Assembly: GCA_947177035.1 (NCBI GenBank)
Contig: CAMWSS010000013.1
Location: 1 to 55,463 of the forward strand
Length of the DNA stretch: 55,463 nucleotides
DNA from: an uncultured Porphyromonadaceae bacterium
GTDB taxonomy: Bacteria > Bacteroidota > Bacteroidia > Bacteroidales > Muribaculaceae
Direction of reading: 5' to 3'
Below the pieces are notes generated by a model. It was not told where the DNA came from, searched no databases, and saw only the letters and a program-made list of their open reading frames with translations. The translations under genes were made by a program, and so were the position numbers. Each line of letters starts with the position of its first letter. Position 1 is the first letter of the stretch. This document shows, one piece after another, positions 1-9,267 of the stretch.

Positions 1-1
1 G

Positions 2-2401
2 ATCTACATACAGAGCATACTGCCACGAGTGGCCGAGCCTCAGAACACCAACAACAAGGCGGCAAACGCCATGCTCGCCGAAATGTGTCAGGAAACCGGT
101 GTGACATTCATTGACCTGTGGGACACGCTGATCGGCATTCGCGACTATGGCCAGTGGAGCGCCGACGGCCTCCATCTCTATGCCGCAGGCTACCGCGCTT
201 GGTGCAAACAGATCGCACCATACGTCGGCGACGGAATCAAGTGCGTCTATGAAGACTCATACACCAACAACAATAACGGCATGGCCAACAGCAGCGGCAT
301 GCGCGTCAGCTACTTCAGCATGCTGCCCGTAAAAAGCACCGACGTGCTCATGTTCGGCGACGAAATGATCCATGGCGGCGAATGGCATGAACTGCTGCGC
401 TCGGACCGCATCAAAAACCGAGGCATCGGCTGGGGATACGGCGGTCTCACATCCTTACAGTACAAAGATATCCTGCACGTCAGCCTCAACGCAAACGGCA
501 ATAAGGAAAACCCGGCCAAAATCTTTTTCTACTGCGGCACTTCCGACAAATCATCGGCTAACTTCGAGCAACTTATCTCCTATGCCAACCACCTCAGCCC
601 AAAACCTGAACTATACGTGATGGCAATTATTCCCCGCAGCAACGCGGCCGACAACAGCGCCGTGGCCACATATAACGCCGCAATAAAAAGCGTGGCCGAG
701 AAATTCGGAGCAACATATATCGACACCTATACCCCCCTGCTCAATCAGGCCGGCACTGCCGCCGATCCGCAATACATCACCTCTGACTATCTTTATGGTC
801 GCGGATACGTGAAAGTGGCCAACATTCTGGCTGATTATATGCAGGAGGAAAACGTCAACCCCGTCAGCATGGACGAGTTTGAAACGCTCTATGCCAACCG
901 CACTGCGCGCAACTCTCTTTTTTCTGCCCTTGACAAAGCCGCGTCAGTGAAATTCGGCGATGCCACCGGCGAATATGCGCCTGATTCACAGCAACAGCTC
1001 GAAAACGTAGTCAGTCAGGCCAACGCCATCCTCTCCTCGCCGCAATTCAGCATCGCGGACGCCGACGCCGCAGCCACTGCCATCAACAATATCATCTCCG
1101 GACTCGGCGCTTCACTGAACCAGCCCAAAGCATCGGCCGACGGCGACGAGCATCTATACACCTTCTGCTCTTCACTCCGCGGATATTACTATACGACTGC
1201 CGGAGCAGCAGGGGCTGTCGGCAACCAGTCGACGGCCATGACCGCCGACAAACTGTGGAAATTCGTGAAACGCAACGACGGAAGCTTCGACATCATCAAC
1301 CACGGCACCGGACAATATCTGAATCCGGCCGTGACATACAACACCCAGATCACCCTGTCGGCATCGGCCCCGACACGCGGATGGACCCTCACCTACACGT
1401 CCACAGCCGGAATGTATGCGATATACTCCGGAACGACCTGCCAGCTGAACCAGACCAACATCGAAGCCAAGGTCTACAACTGGTATGGCGGCAATCAGGC
1501 GCCCGACCGCGACGACCTCGGCTGTCAGCTCACCGTCTCGGAATTCAACGGCGAAGTGAAAAACCCGACCGACGTCACAACCGGATGGTATGAAATCGAG
1601 CTCGTCAACGACCTCGGCGGCTATGTCAGCAACGGCACTCACCACATGCTGAACGCCGAAAACGAATTCCGGCAGAGCAACACCAATTACTATGCGCTGA
1701 AATTTGCCGCTCCCGACCAGAATATTCCGGCGGCGGCCTTCATTCACATAACAGCCAACGGATCAACCTATCAGTTCACCGGACTCTGCGGCCACGGCAT
1801 CAAAGAGAACTGCACGTCTGACCGCAGCCCGCTGCCCGCCGATAATCCGGCTCTGCTCCAGACCGACGAAGATGGCGTGTGGGGAATCGGCAAATGGAGC
1901 AACTACTCCAACAATGGCGACGAATCGCCCTATGTCGGCAAATCATCGGCAAGCAACAACACATATCGCATCACCCCGGTTGACAACCGCACGCTCGAAA
2001 GCTATGACATCTACACCGTGCGCCTCAACGGTGTCACCGACGCCGCCGAAGTCGGGCTGGACCCTCGCGTCGGCCTCGACATTCCGGCCAACAAGGGCAT
2101 ACGCAAGGTCTACAACGGCGGAACATTCTTCCTGACAAAAGGCACGAAGCTGACCTACAGCGACTTCACACCCGACGCCCACGCCGGACAAACCATGCCC
2201 GAAATCACAGTCGACACCGACAAGAAAATCATTACAGTAGACTACACCCGAGAGCACGATCCGTCTTCAGGCATCGACAGCATCAACGCCACCGATGACG
2301 ACAACGCCCCGCATACGATCTACGACATCTTTGGACGCCGCCTGGCCCGACCGACATCACCGGGCATATACCTGATCGACGGCGCAAAAGTGCGCATCTG
2401 A
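2..2401 (+). CDS. SGNH/GDSL hydrolase-like protein with T9SS sorting domain, 5'-truncated
   Basis: The frame is open to the window edge, so the GTG at 29 is not the true start; 799 residues are present. The first about 75 residues are the end of an SGNH hydrolase domain, with the block V motif DGLHL (D55, H58) just before an amphipathic helix. A second SGNH-like module covers about residues 110-300. There the usual GDSI nucleophile block reads MFGDEM, and the DxxH block is replaced by SDYLYGRGY, so this copy looks inactive. A long beta-rich region follows. The last about 40 residues (YDIFGRRLARPTSPGIYLI) match a type A T9SS C-terminal sorting domain, implying secretion through the outer membrane. 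The substrate (ester, acetylated glycan) cannot be told. Terminator-like hairpin downstream; lon follows under its own promoter. Confidence 0.8.
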   Translation: MYIQSILPRVAEPQNTNNKAANAMLAEMCQETGVTFIDLWDTLIGIRDYGQWSADGLHLYAAGYRAWCKQIAPYVGDGIKCVYEDSYTNNNNGMANSSGMRVSYFSMLPVKSTDVLMFGDEMIHGGEWHELLRSDRIKNRGIGWGYGGLTSLQYKDILHVSLNANGNKENPAKIFFYCGTSDKSSANFEQLISYANHLSPKPELYVMAIIPRSNAADNSAVATYNAAIKSVAEKFGATYIDTYTPLLNQAGTAADPQYITSDYLYGRGYVKVANILADYMQEENVNPVSMDEFETLYANRTARNSLFSALDKAASVKFGDATGEYAPDSQQQLENVVSQANAILSSPQFSIADADAAATAINNIISGLGASLNQPKASADGDEHLYTFCSSLRGYYYTTAGAAGAVGNQSTAMTADKLWKFVKRNDGSFDIINHGTGQYLNPAVTYNTQITLSASAPTRGWTLTYTSTAGMYAIYSGTTCQLNQTNIEAKVYNWYGGNQAPDRDDLGCQLTVSEFNGEVKNPTDVTTGWYEIELVNDLGGYVSNGTHHMLNAENEFRQSNTNYYALKFAAPDQNIPAAAFIHITANGSTYQFTGLCGHGIKENCTSDRSPLPADNPALLQTDEDGVWGIGKWSNYSNNGDESPYVGKSSASNNTYRITPVDNRTLESYDIYTVRLNGVTDAAEVGLDPRVGLDIPANKGIRKVYNGGTFFLTKGTKLTYSDFTPDAHAGQTMPEITVDTDKKIITVDYTREHDPSSGIDSINATDDDNAPHTIYDIFGRRLARPTSPGIYLIDGAKVRI

Positions 2402-2429
2402 TCCCGGACGACGTCAACCGACACCACCA

Positions 2430-2466
2430 AAGGCCTGCCGCGCAATTCCGCCGGCAGGCCTTCATT
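2430..2466 (+). terminator. Intrinsic terminator after the SGNH-like gene
   Basis: An 11-bp perfect stem AAGGCCTGCCG / CGGCAGGCCTT (2430-2440 with 2452-2462) with an 11-nt loop is followed by a T-rich stretch. It lies 30 bp after the stop codon and before the lon promoter. Confidence 0.85.
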
Positions 2467-2496
2467 TTGCTGTCATTGATTTTTTTGCTAATTTTG
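2466..2496 (+). promoter_or_regulatory. Bacteroidetes-type promoter of lon
   Basis: TTTG at 2466-2469 and TAATTTTG at 2489-2496, separated by 19 bp, match the Bacteroides primary sigma consensus TTTG / TAnnTTTG. The lon start codon is 23 bp downstream of the -7 box. Confidence 0.8.
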
Positions 2497-2518
2497 CAGT
2501 CCAAATCAGAAAACACCG

Positions 2519-4906
2519 ATGAACGATATACATACGACCGTAGGCCATCTGGAAATCTCCGGCGGCGAATTCAAAGCCGCGTTCTCTCCCTCCGACGTGC
2601 CCGTGCTCCCTACCCGGAATCTGGTATTGTTTCCTGGAGTGACATACCCCATCAACATTGTCCGCGAATCATCGCTGAAACTTGTTGAAAAAGCCGGACA
2701 ACTCAACATAGCCCTGGCGGTAGTGTGCCAGAAAGACCCCGACAACGAGAATCCCGGAATCGACGACATCGAGCAATATGGCGTGCTGATCCAGGTGCTC
2801 AAGGTGCTGCCGCTGCCCGACGATTCGTCGCTCGCCATAGTCCAGGCCGGCAAAAAAGTGAAAATCACCGGACCCGGCGAAGGGCATGTCATTGAAAACG
2901 CCCTGGCGGCATCGGTGGAGACTGTCACCGAAAGCAAACCGCGCGCCGGCAAGCCGCTGGAAATGCTCATCGACGCTCTGAAACAGGCCGTCGCATCGGC
3001 CACGAAACGCGCCGGACACCCTCTCGGGCAGATGATGTTCGACAACGTCATATACACCCAGAATCCCCAGCTGGCCATAAACTCAGTGGCCACCAGCGTT
3101 CCGTTCGACACCAAAGACAAAGTCGCGATGCTGTCGCTCAACTCAACCAAAGCGCGATGCGAAAAGCTTCTTGAACTGTTTGCCGTGATGGAACAGCGCG
3201 AAAAGATGGTGGCATCGCTTCGCCAGCGCGCCGGCGAAGCCATGGACGCCAGACGCCGCAACGCTTTCCTGGAGAGCGAAATGGAGATAATCCGCCAGGA
3301 GCTGTATGGCGACGCCGACGAAGAAACCGACACCCTGCGCCGCAAGATCGACCAGATCGCATGGCCCGACGAGGCCACCCGCAGCCGCATTGAGCGCGAA
3401 ATGCGCAAAATCAGCAGGCTGAACCCCCAGTCGCCCGACTATCAGGTGCAACTGTCATATCTTGAAACAGTTCTTGACCTGCCTTGGGGAATATGCGGCG
3501 ACCAGGAGCCGATCGATATGGAAAAAGCCGAGCGGCTGCTCAACGAAAACCATTACGGACTCACCAAAGTGAAAGAGCGAGTGCTCGAACAGCTCGCGCT
3601 GCTCGAACACGCTCCGTCAGGACGTGCGCCGATTCTCTGCCTGGTCGGCCCTCCTGGAGTCGGCAAGACCTCTCTCGGACAATCCATCGCCGACGCCATG
3701 AACCGCAAATTCCAGCGCGTGTCGCTCGGCGGACTGCATGACGAAAGCGAAATCCGCGGCCATCGCCGCACATATATCGGCGCCATGCCCGGACGCATAC
3801 TTGAGGCAATACGCCGCGCCGGCACATTGGATCCGGTCATAATGCTCGACGAGATAGACAAGGTCGGCGCCGACTATAAAGGCGACCCGGCGGCGGCACT
3901 GCTCGAATTGCTTGACCCGGAGCAGAACTGCCGGTTTCACGACAACTATATTGACATCGACTTCGACCTGTCGAAAGTCACGTTCATCACAACGGCCAAT
4001 ACCCTGTCCACCCTCTCCCAGCCGCTTCTCGACCGCATGGAAGTGGTCAGCCTGAGCGGATATTCGGCCGAAGAGAAAACCGAAATCGCAAAACGCCACA
4101 TTTACCCCCGGCTCCTTGCCGACATGGGCTTGCGTGACTCCGACATCAGCTTCACCGACGAAGCGCTTCTGGCCATAATCCAGGACTACACCTCGGAAAG
4201 CGGCGTGCGCCGGCTGCAAAAGCAAATCGCCGCCGCCATGCGCAAATGTGTACGCGCCATCGCCGCCAGACAACCGTTCGATCCCATTGTCACGCCCGAA
4301 CGCCTGCACGATCTGCTCGGCGTGGCTCCGATGAGCCGTGACCGCTTCGGCACAGACGGCATGCCGGGAGTCGTCACCGGGCTGGCCTGGACAGCCGCAG
4401 GCGGCGAAGTGCTCTACATCGAAGCGCTCGCGTCAAAAGGAAAAGGCGACCAGCTAAGCCTCACCGGCAACCTCGGCGACGTGATGAAGGAATCGGCATC
4501 CATAGCCCGCCGCTATGTCATGGCCCACGCCGAAGAACTCGGCATCAGCCAGGAAGCCATCGCCGAACGCGACCTCCATATCCACGTGCCCGAAGGCGCC
4601 ATTCCCAAAGACGGCCCGTCGGCCGGCATCACCATGGCCACAGCCATAGCGTCGGCTCTGTCAGGCAGACCGGTGCGCCAGGCAGTGGCAATGACCGGCG
4701 AACTGACACTGCGCGGACGTGTGCTTCCGGTTGGCGGCATCAAAGAAAAAATGCTCGCCGCACGACGCGCCGGAGTGAAAGAGATCTACATCAGCGAAGA
4801 CAACCGCCGCAACGTCGAGGAGATTGACGAAGTCTATCGCCGTGACCTGACGTTCCACTTCGTCACAACCGTCACCGAAGTGATCAAAGGCGCTCTCGGC
4901 ATATGA
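2519..4906 (+). CDS. lon: ATP-dependent Lon protease
   Basis: LonA-type AAA+ serine protease, 795 residues, the usual length. The N-terminal LON substrate-binding domain begins with [14 protein letters not shown] (about residues 27-40). The AAA+ domain has Walker A GPPGVGKT at 377-384 and a Walker B MLDEID. The C-terminal protease domain carries the catalytic serine in PKDGPSAG (S701) and the lysine in GGIKEK (about K742). It degrades misfolded and regulatory proteins in the cytoplasm. ATG start just after a clear promoter. The stop overlaps the start of the next gene by 4 bp (ATGA), so the two are probably co-transcribed and translationally coupled. Confidence 0.97.
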   Translation: MNDIHTTVGHLEISGGEFKAAFSPSDVPVLPTRNLVLFPGVTYPINIVRESSLKLVEKAGQLNIALAVVCQKDPDNENPGIDDIEQYGVLIQVLKVLPLPDDSSLAIVQAGKKVKITGPGEGHVIENALAASVETVTESKPRAGKPLEMLIDALKQAVASATKRAGHPLGQMMFDNVIYTQNPQLAINSVATSVPFDTKDKVAMLSLNSTKARCEKLLELFAVMEQREKMVASLRQRAGEAMDARRRNAFLESEMEIIRQELYGDADEETDTLRRKIDQIAWPDEATRSRIEREMRKISRLNPQSPDYQVQLSYLETVLDLPWGICGDQEPIDMEKAERLLNENHYGLTKVKERVLEQLALLEHAPSGRAPILCLVGPPGVGKTSLGQSIADAMNRKFQRVSLGGLHDESEIRGHRRTYIGAMPGRILEAIRRAGTLDPVIMLDEIDKVGADYKGDPAAALLELLDPEQNCRFHDNYIDIDFDLSKVTFITTANTLSTLSQPLLDRMEVVSLSGYSAEEKTEIAKRHIYPRLLADMGLRDSDISFTDEALLAIIQDYTSESGVRRLQKQIAAAMRKCVRAIAARQPFDPIVTPERLHDLLGVAPMSRDRFGTDGMPGVVTGLAWTAAGGEVLYIEALASKGKGDQLSLTGNLGDVMKESASIARRYVMAHAEELGISQEAIAERDLHIHVPEGAIPKDGPSAGITMATAIASALSGRPVRQAVAMTGELTLRGRVLPVGGIKEKMLAARRAGVKEIYISEDNRRNVEEIDEVYRRDLTFHFVTTVTEVIKGALGI

Positions 4907-5292
4907 TGATGATGACGGACCGATTGCCGAAGTGGACGCTGACCACGCTGACCACCGCAGCCATTCTGTGGCTGACCCTCGCGCCTCATCCGCTGCCGGA
5001 AGTCGACATGCCTCTGTTTCCACATGCCGACAAAGTGGTCCACGCTCTGATGATGGGCGGACTGCTATGGGCCTGGGCGCTCGACATCATGCGCTGCCAC
5101 CGTGCCTGGATCCGTCCGCCTCACAGACTGCTTCAGGCAACCATTGCCGTGATTCTGTTTGGCGGCGCCATCGAACTGGCTCAACTGGCCATGAACGCAG
5201 GCCGCGGTGCCGAATGGCTTGACTTTGCGGCCGACGCAGCCGGTGCCGTCGTTGCCATGCTCACCCTGCGCCTCCTGCCCGCCGCCCGATAA
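4903..5292 (+). CDS. VanZ-like family membrane protein
   Basis: 129 residues with four hydrophobic segments: about 10-28, 47-64, 79-98 and 107-124. The pattern FPHADKVVHALMMGGLLW followed by GAIELAQLAM and AEWLDFAADAAGA is the VanZ-like signature (HxDKxxHxxxf, ExxQ, D..D..aN.lG). Family members are small inner-membrane proteins. VanZ is linked to teicoplanin resistance, but most homologues have no known function, and resistance should not be inferred here. Overlaps lon by 4 bp; a convergent-gene hairpin lies downstream. Confidence 0.85.
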   Translation: MMMMTDRLPKWTLTTLTTAAILWLTLAPHPLPEVDMPLFPHADKVVHALMMGGLLWAWALDIMRCHRAWIRPPHRLLQATIAVILFGGAIELAQLAMNAGRGAEWLDFAADAAGAVVAMLTLRLLPAAR

Positions 5293-5321
5293 ACACCAGG
5301 ACAGCCATCAAACCGAAATTC

Positions 5322-5361
5322 AAAAGCCGGTTGCCATCACATATGGCGGCCGGCTTTTGTT
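5322..5361. terminator. Bidirectional terminator between the vanZ-like gene and the convergent lipoprotein gene
   Basis: Stem AAAAGCCGG / CCGGCTTTT (5322-5330 with 5350-5358), with an inner GCCA/TGGC extension. The stem has A-rich and T-rich feet, so it could work in both directions between convergent genes. Confidence 0.8.
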
Positions 5362-5385
5362 ATAAGCTCGAATGCAGGAGAAGGC

Positions 5386-6234
5386 TCAGTCGGCCTCCTG
5401 AGTACCATAAAACACACCCCACACTGCCCATGGTCCGATGCCACAGCTGAATTTGCGTTCACAACCGGTATTGTTCGGAGCCACAGTAACTGTGATTTCC
5501 GCCGGATTGCCGAATTTATAGCGTTCTATGGTCACCCAATCCATTGTATATTCAAAGTCTGTATTGGTCCACGACTCCATAAAATCCTGAGTGCCGTCAT
5601 CTTCGCTGAACTCATGTCTGACTCCGTCAACCATCAGCCAGTGAAACACCCACCCTATGCTGTTTGTCATCAGATTGACAGATCCTCCTTGTTTCGGAAA
5701 AACCACCGTTCCGGGATCAGGGCCGATGCCATGAAATCCGAGAGGCACCTCCGATTCATCTTTGCATATGATCGTATCGGTTATCTCGCCGCCTCGCTCG
5801 AATTCCACGAAAGCATAGCGATATTCCGGCCATTCCGGCACATAAGCAGGATTGACATCAGAGAGAATCAGCCGCCCGTCACTATATTTCATACGTAGCC
5901 ATGAAACTGTTTCATCAAACGACTCTCTTCCGCTCAAATCTGTAACATACTCAGTCTTAGGATAGAGATACGGCGCATCAAAATACTTTGCATCACAAAA
6001 AGACACGGTGGTGATCACCCAGTCATCAGCAGCCACCTCGATCGTGTCAATATACACATTATCTCCCCAAGACAATAACATTGCATTTTTCTTAGACAGA
6101 CCGACACTCGGATTCTCCTTGGGCGTGTCAGGAATTACAGGCGGATTCTGCGGCTCATTGTCTGACGAGGTGCAGCCATAGACGCCGATTGCGGCGAAAA
6201 AGGCCAATGCGGTAATGATTTTAGGTAACGACAT
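5386..6234 (-). CDS. Hypothetical lipoprotein with BACON-like repeats
   Basis: 282 residues. The N-terminal signal peptide ends in a lipobox, VYGC (Cys about 21), followed by a Ser/Asp/Asn/Pro-rich linker typical of Bacteroidales lipoproteins. The body is beta-rich. The segment VFPKQGGSVNLMTNSIGWVF resembles the opening of a BACON/Ig-like domain (GGS..l.tN..W), and an earlier segment around DTIEVAADDWVITTV may be a second copy. No catalytic motif is seen, so a function cannot be assigned. It follows the phosphoethanolamine transferase gene by 72 bp on the same strand but has its own -7-like box, so it may be transcribed separately. Confidence 0.75.
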   Translation of the reverse strand: MSLPKIITALAFFAAIGVYGCTSSDNEPQNPPVIPDTPKENPSVGLSKKNAMLLSWGDNVYIDTIEVAADDWVITTVSFCDAKYFDAPYLYPKTEYVTDLSGRESFDETVSWLRMKYSDGRLILSDVNPAYVPEWPEYRYAFVEFERGGEITDTIICKDESEVPLGFHGIGPDPGTVVFPKQGGSVNLMTNSIGWVFHWLMVDGVRHEFSEDDGTQDFMESWTNTDFEYTMDWVTIERYKFGNPAEITVTVAPNNTGCERKFSCGIGPWAVWGVFYGTQEAD

Positions 6235-6266
6235 AAGTACTAGTATTTTGGTGTGACAATCGATTG

Positions 6267-6274
6267 CAAATATA
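6267..6274 (-). promoter_or_regulatory. Candidate -7 box for the lipoprotein gene
   Basis: On the minus strand the site reads TATATTTG, matching TAnnTTTG, 32 bp upstream of the ATG. A clear TTTG -33 element at the normal spacing is not seen, so this is a weaker call. Confidence 0.45.
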
Positions 6275-6306
6275 TGTTTTTTTTGCGAATTACAATATTT
6301 ATTTAG

Positions 6307-8016
6307 TTAAAAATAGCTAAATCCGAAATTTCGCATGGCGTCATAGTCCTGGGTGCGGAAACCTGCGGATTGCAGGTCTACCGCTTCGTTGCGATCGTTG
6401 ACAAACAGACGTGTGGCCACAGGCGTGAATTCCTCTGCCGTTAGAGCCGAAGTTCGGTCAAGACGCGGCGAACTGATTCCGGCCATGTGCATCAGAGTCG
6501 GAGTGAACGATTCGCTCGACGATATTTCCTGTCTGCATGAACTGAGCGCACATTTCCATTTGTCGGGATTTTCGCCACGCCACGACTGATTGAAATAGAG
6601 CATCATCGGCACATGGAGCTGGGCAAAAGTGGCCGTCGGCGAGGCATGGAGAAAGCGGCCGCGCTCATCATCGAAAATATCTTCGCCATGGTCGGCGGTG
6701 TAAATGAGTCCACCGGGACAGTCAAGCGAGTCCAGACGCGTGATCAGTCCATGAAGCACCCTGTCAGTACAGCGTATCGAATTGTCATAGGCATTGACAA
6801 GCCTCTGACGGTGTGTCTGGTTTGCTTCCGACGCTTTGTCGGGCAGAAAATATGCTTCGGAACGCGGATAGCGGTCCTCATAATTGAAGTGTGAGCCATA
6901 TAGATGAACCACAAGCAACAACGGATCTGTGTCAGCGGCGACGTCCAGCAGCGAATCCACCACAGGGAGCAGATCGGTGTCGCAGATATGCTGGCCGAGG
7001 CTCTCTCTGAGAAAGATGGTCGTGTCGGCCTCCGAGCCGAAAAAGTCTATAAAGGAGTTGTTGCGGTTCTGCATTGACAGAAACACTGTGTGGAATCCGG
7101 CTTCACGGAAAGCGGTGATTACTGATTTGTGGTGATATATCGAATCGCCGAATTCGGCGGCGGTGAGGGTGCTCAGTAGCATCGGCACCGACTTGTGGGT
7201 GGTGTTGCTCTCGGAGAGCACACGCGGGCACCCCACCAGCGAGTCTACAGTGCAGAGCAACGGCGTGGTGAAGCGGTCGTAGCCGAACATCTGATAGTGG
7301 TCGGCGCGCGATGTCTCGCCAATGACTGCCATATATATCCGACGGCGCGAACCGGATTCGCATTCATCGGTGGCCCCGAATGTGAATCCGGCCGAAGTGT
7401 CGGCATATCGGGCGGTGCGCACCGTGCGGCTCACCGCTTCGGCCAGATTGCACATGGCATTGACAGGAAAAACCTCACGGTCGGCCTTATAGCGCGGCAA
7501 CGTGACAGAGGCCACAAGCATGCAGACTCCGCCGGCCACGACAAGCGTCGCTCCGGCCGCCGCACACCGCCGCCTGAGCAACGAGGGAGTGCGTTCGCGC
7601 CTCAGCCATGCGGCGACACCGGCCTCGAGCGGAGGAAGATATAGCAGCAACACCAGCGCCACCGGCCCGGCAAGATTGCCAAGCAGTTCACCGGCTTCGG
7701 AGCTGTTGGTCGTGACAACGTTGAGAAACATATCGACGGCGATCACCGATCCGTCGAGATACAGCGCCAGCAAAACGATCTGAAACGCGGCCAGAATGCT
7801 GAACGGAAGCATCATCACTGCCGAGCGGCCGGCATTGGCGCTCCAGGCCATCAGCAGCAGATAGACGCCGAGCGGAGCGGCCAGATTGGCCACAAAGGCA
7901 GGCCACGGCATGGACGACCACGCCGACATGACCACATTGGGCACCAGCAGCAGCAACGGCAGAGCGATCTGCAACACCGCCGCAATCTTATATCGTGAAT
8001 TGTCAGAATGCTTCAT
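6307..8016 (-). CDS. Phosphoethanolamine transferase (EptA/sulfatase family)
   Basis: 569 residues: about five N-terminal membrane helices (to about residue 175) and then a periplasmic alkaline-phosphatase-fold domain. The nucleophile threonine is in IGETSR (T235). NTTHKSVP and the metal-binding YTADHGEDIFDD (about residue 440) are also present, with LHVPM near the end. The family moves phosphoethanolamine from phosphatidylethanolamine to lipid A or other surface glycolipids at the outer face of the inner membrane, affecting cationic peptide resistance; the acceptor here is unknown. The start overlaps the end of the upstream barrel gene by 14 bp, so it belongs to that leftward run. Confidence 0.9.
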   Translation of the reverse strand: MKHSDNSRYKIAAVLQIALPLLLLVPNVVMSAWSSMPWPAFVANLAAPLGVYLLLMAWSANAGRSAVMMLPFSILAAFQIVLLALYLDGSVIAVDMFLNVVTTNSSEAGELLGNLAGPVALVLLLYLPPLEAGVAAWLRRERTPSLLRRRCAAAGATLVVAGGVCMLVASVTLPRYKADREVFPVNAMCNLAEAVSRTVRTARYADTSAGFTFGATDECESGSRRRIYMAVIGETSRADHYQMFGYDRFTTPLLCTVDSLVGCPRVLSESNTTHKSVPMLLSTLTAAEFGDSIYHHKSVITAFREAGFHTVFLSMQNRNNSFIDFFGSEADTTIFLRESLGQHICDTDLLPVVDSLLDVAADTDPLLLVVHLYGSHFNYEDRYPRSEAYFLPDKASEANQTHRQRLVNAYDNSIRCTDRVLHGLITRLDSLDCPGGLIYTADHGEDIFDDERGRFLHASPTATFAQLHVPMMLYFNQSWRGENPDKWKCALSSCRQEISSSESFTPTLMHMAGISSPRLDRTSALTAEEFTPVATRLFVNDRNEAVDLQSAGFRTQDYDAMRNFGFSYF

Positions 8017-9187
8017 TGATGCTGAATATCAGGCCATGCTGACCACGGCCAAAACCATAATCTATGCGCACGTTCACGCGTTTTTTGAATTCCCAGCGAT
8101 AGCCCACTCCCCAGTTCCAGAGCAAAGGCCCGCGTCCGATTCGGTTCAGTTTTGGAAACACCTCTCCGATTCCAGCCCACACCACGGCTCCGTTGCGGCG
8201 CCAGATGTGCTGACGGAATTCAACGGTGAGATCCGCTTCGCATTTATCATTGTAGCGACCGTCATAATAGCCGCGCATATTGTAGCTGCCGCCGAATTTC
8301 GACATCAGCCCCCACGGAGTGTCGCCATAAGTGAACCGGGAGTGAAGGCGTGACGCCATGACGCAACCCTTCCACAGCGGCTGATAGTGGCTCAGTGTGA
8401 TCTCCGTGGCCGAAAAGGCGTAACGGTTGCCGATAAAACCCGGAGCAAAGGTCTGGTCAAGGCGGGCATAGAAGCCGCTATAGGCATTAAACACATTGTC
8501 GCGCGAGTCATACATGACGGCAAAACCGATCCCGCCGGTGAATGTGCGCAGACTCTGCCCCTGCCAGAGTTCCGGCCGAGACACTTTCTTGGCTATCAGA
8601 TAGTCTACCAGCAGCCTCGGCCCAAGGTAGAAGTCAGGTGCAATTTGAAAAAGATATGCCATGTCGACGTTTGCCCGCCAGCGTTTGAAGTCAGTGCGGT
8701 TTGAATCGCACCGCGCCATGTCATAGCCGATTCCCCAGAACTGATCGGGGCGCGATTCAAATGAAGCGTCGTAGGTCAGTTCATCTCTGCCGCTCCGGAT
8801 CATCTGGTTGCCGCGTATTCCCACTTTGAAATAACCGTTGACCGACACATCGCCATAGATATTGAACTGTCCGGCAGGATTGATCGTGTCGGCAAGATTC
8901 CGGCGGTAGATTCCGGCGGCGACTATTCCGATTCCGAGTTTGGTGTCAGATGCGTAATATGGTCCTCCTATAATGCTGAAATCAAGCTTTTTCGGCTCAT
9001 GCACCTTGTTTGCATCCGAAAAATAAGCAACCAGCTTCTGAATGATATTCCGTTTTTGTTCCGAAGCCTCAACAGCGGCAGTGTCTGCCGGCACACTTTC
9101 GGCACGCGCTTCGTGCAGCATTCCTGCCACGGTCAGGAACACAGAGAACACAACGGACTTCAGGCATAACACAGGTGATCTTTGCAT
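8003..9187 (-). CDS. BamA/TamA-family outer membrane beta-barrel protein
   Basis: I chose the ATG at 9187 (MQRSPVLCL...) rather than a GTG 27 bp upstream, because it opens directly onto a signal peptide (cleavage near HEARA-ES, about residue 30). That gives 394 residues. Almost all the mature part is amphipathic beta-strands. The motif GGSYNMRGYYDGRYND resembles the conserved GG..sVRGy..G.y of the Omp85/bacterial surface antigen barrel. No POTRA repeats fit in the short N-terminal part, so this is a barrel-only member. It ends in a phenylalanine, as expected of a BAM substrate. The role is unknown; it lies between porU and a lipid A-type modification enzyme, which suggests envelope work. Confidence 0.8.
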   Translation of the reverse strand: MQRSPVLCLKSVVFSVFLTVAGMLHEARAESVPADTAAVEASEQKRNIIQKLVAYFSDANKVHEPKKLDFSIIGGPYYASDTKLGIGIVAAGIYRRNLADTINPAGQFNIYGDVSVNGYFKVGIRGNQMIRSGRDELTYDASFESRPDQFWGIGYDMARCDSNRTDFKRWRANVDMAYLFQIAPDFYLGPRLLVDYLIAKKVSRPELWQGQSLRTFTGGIGFAVMYDSRDNVFNAYSGFYARLDQTFAPGFIGNRYAFSATEITLSHYQPLWKGCVMASRLHSRFTYGDTPWGLMSKFGGSYNMRGYYDGRYNDKCEADLTVEFRQHIWRRNGAVVWAGIGEVFPKLNRIGRGPLLWNWGVGYRWEFKKRVNVRIDYGFGRGQHGLIFSINEAF

Positions 9188-9267
9188 AGGTGGTGAATTA
9201 AAACTACAATACACCTATACAACACCGGCTGCCGACCGAATGTTCACCTCCGGCCAGAGCCGATAGA

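Noticed and set aside
4903-5292. Teicoplanin resistance determinant (VanZ)
   Set aside because: Only the VanZ-like fold is shared. There are no other van genes and most family members are unrelated to resistance.
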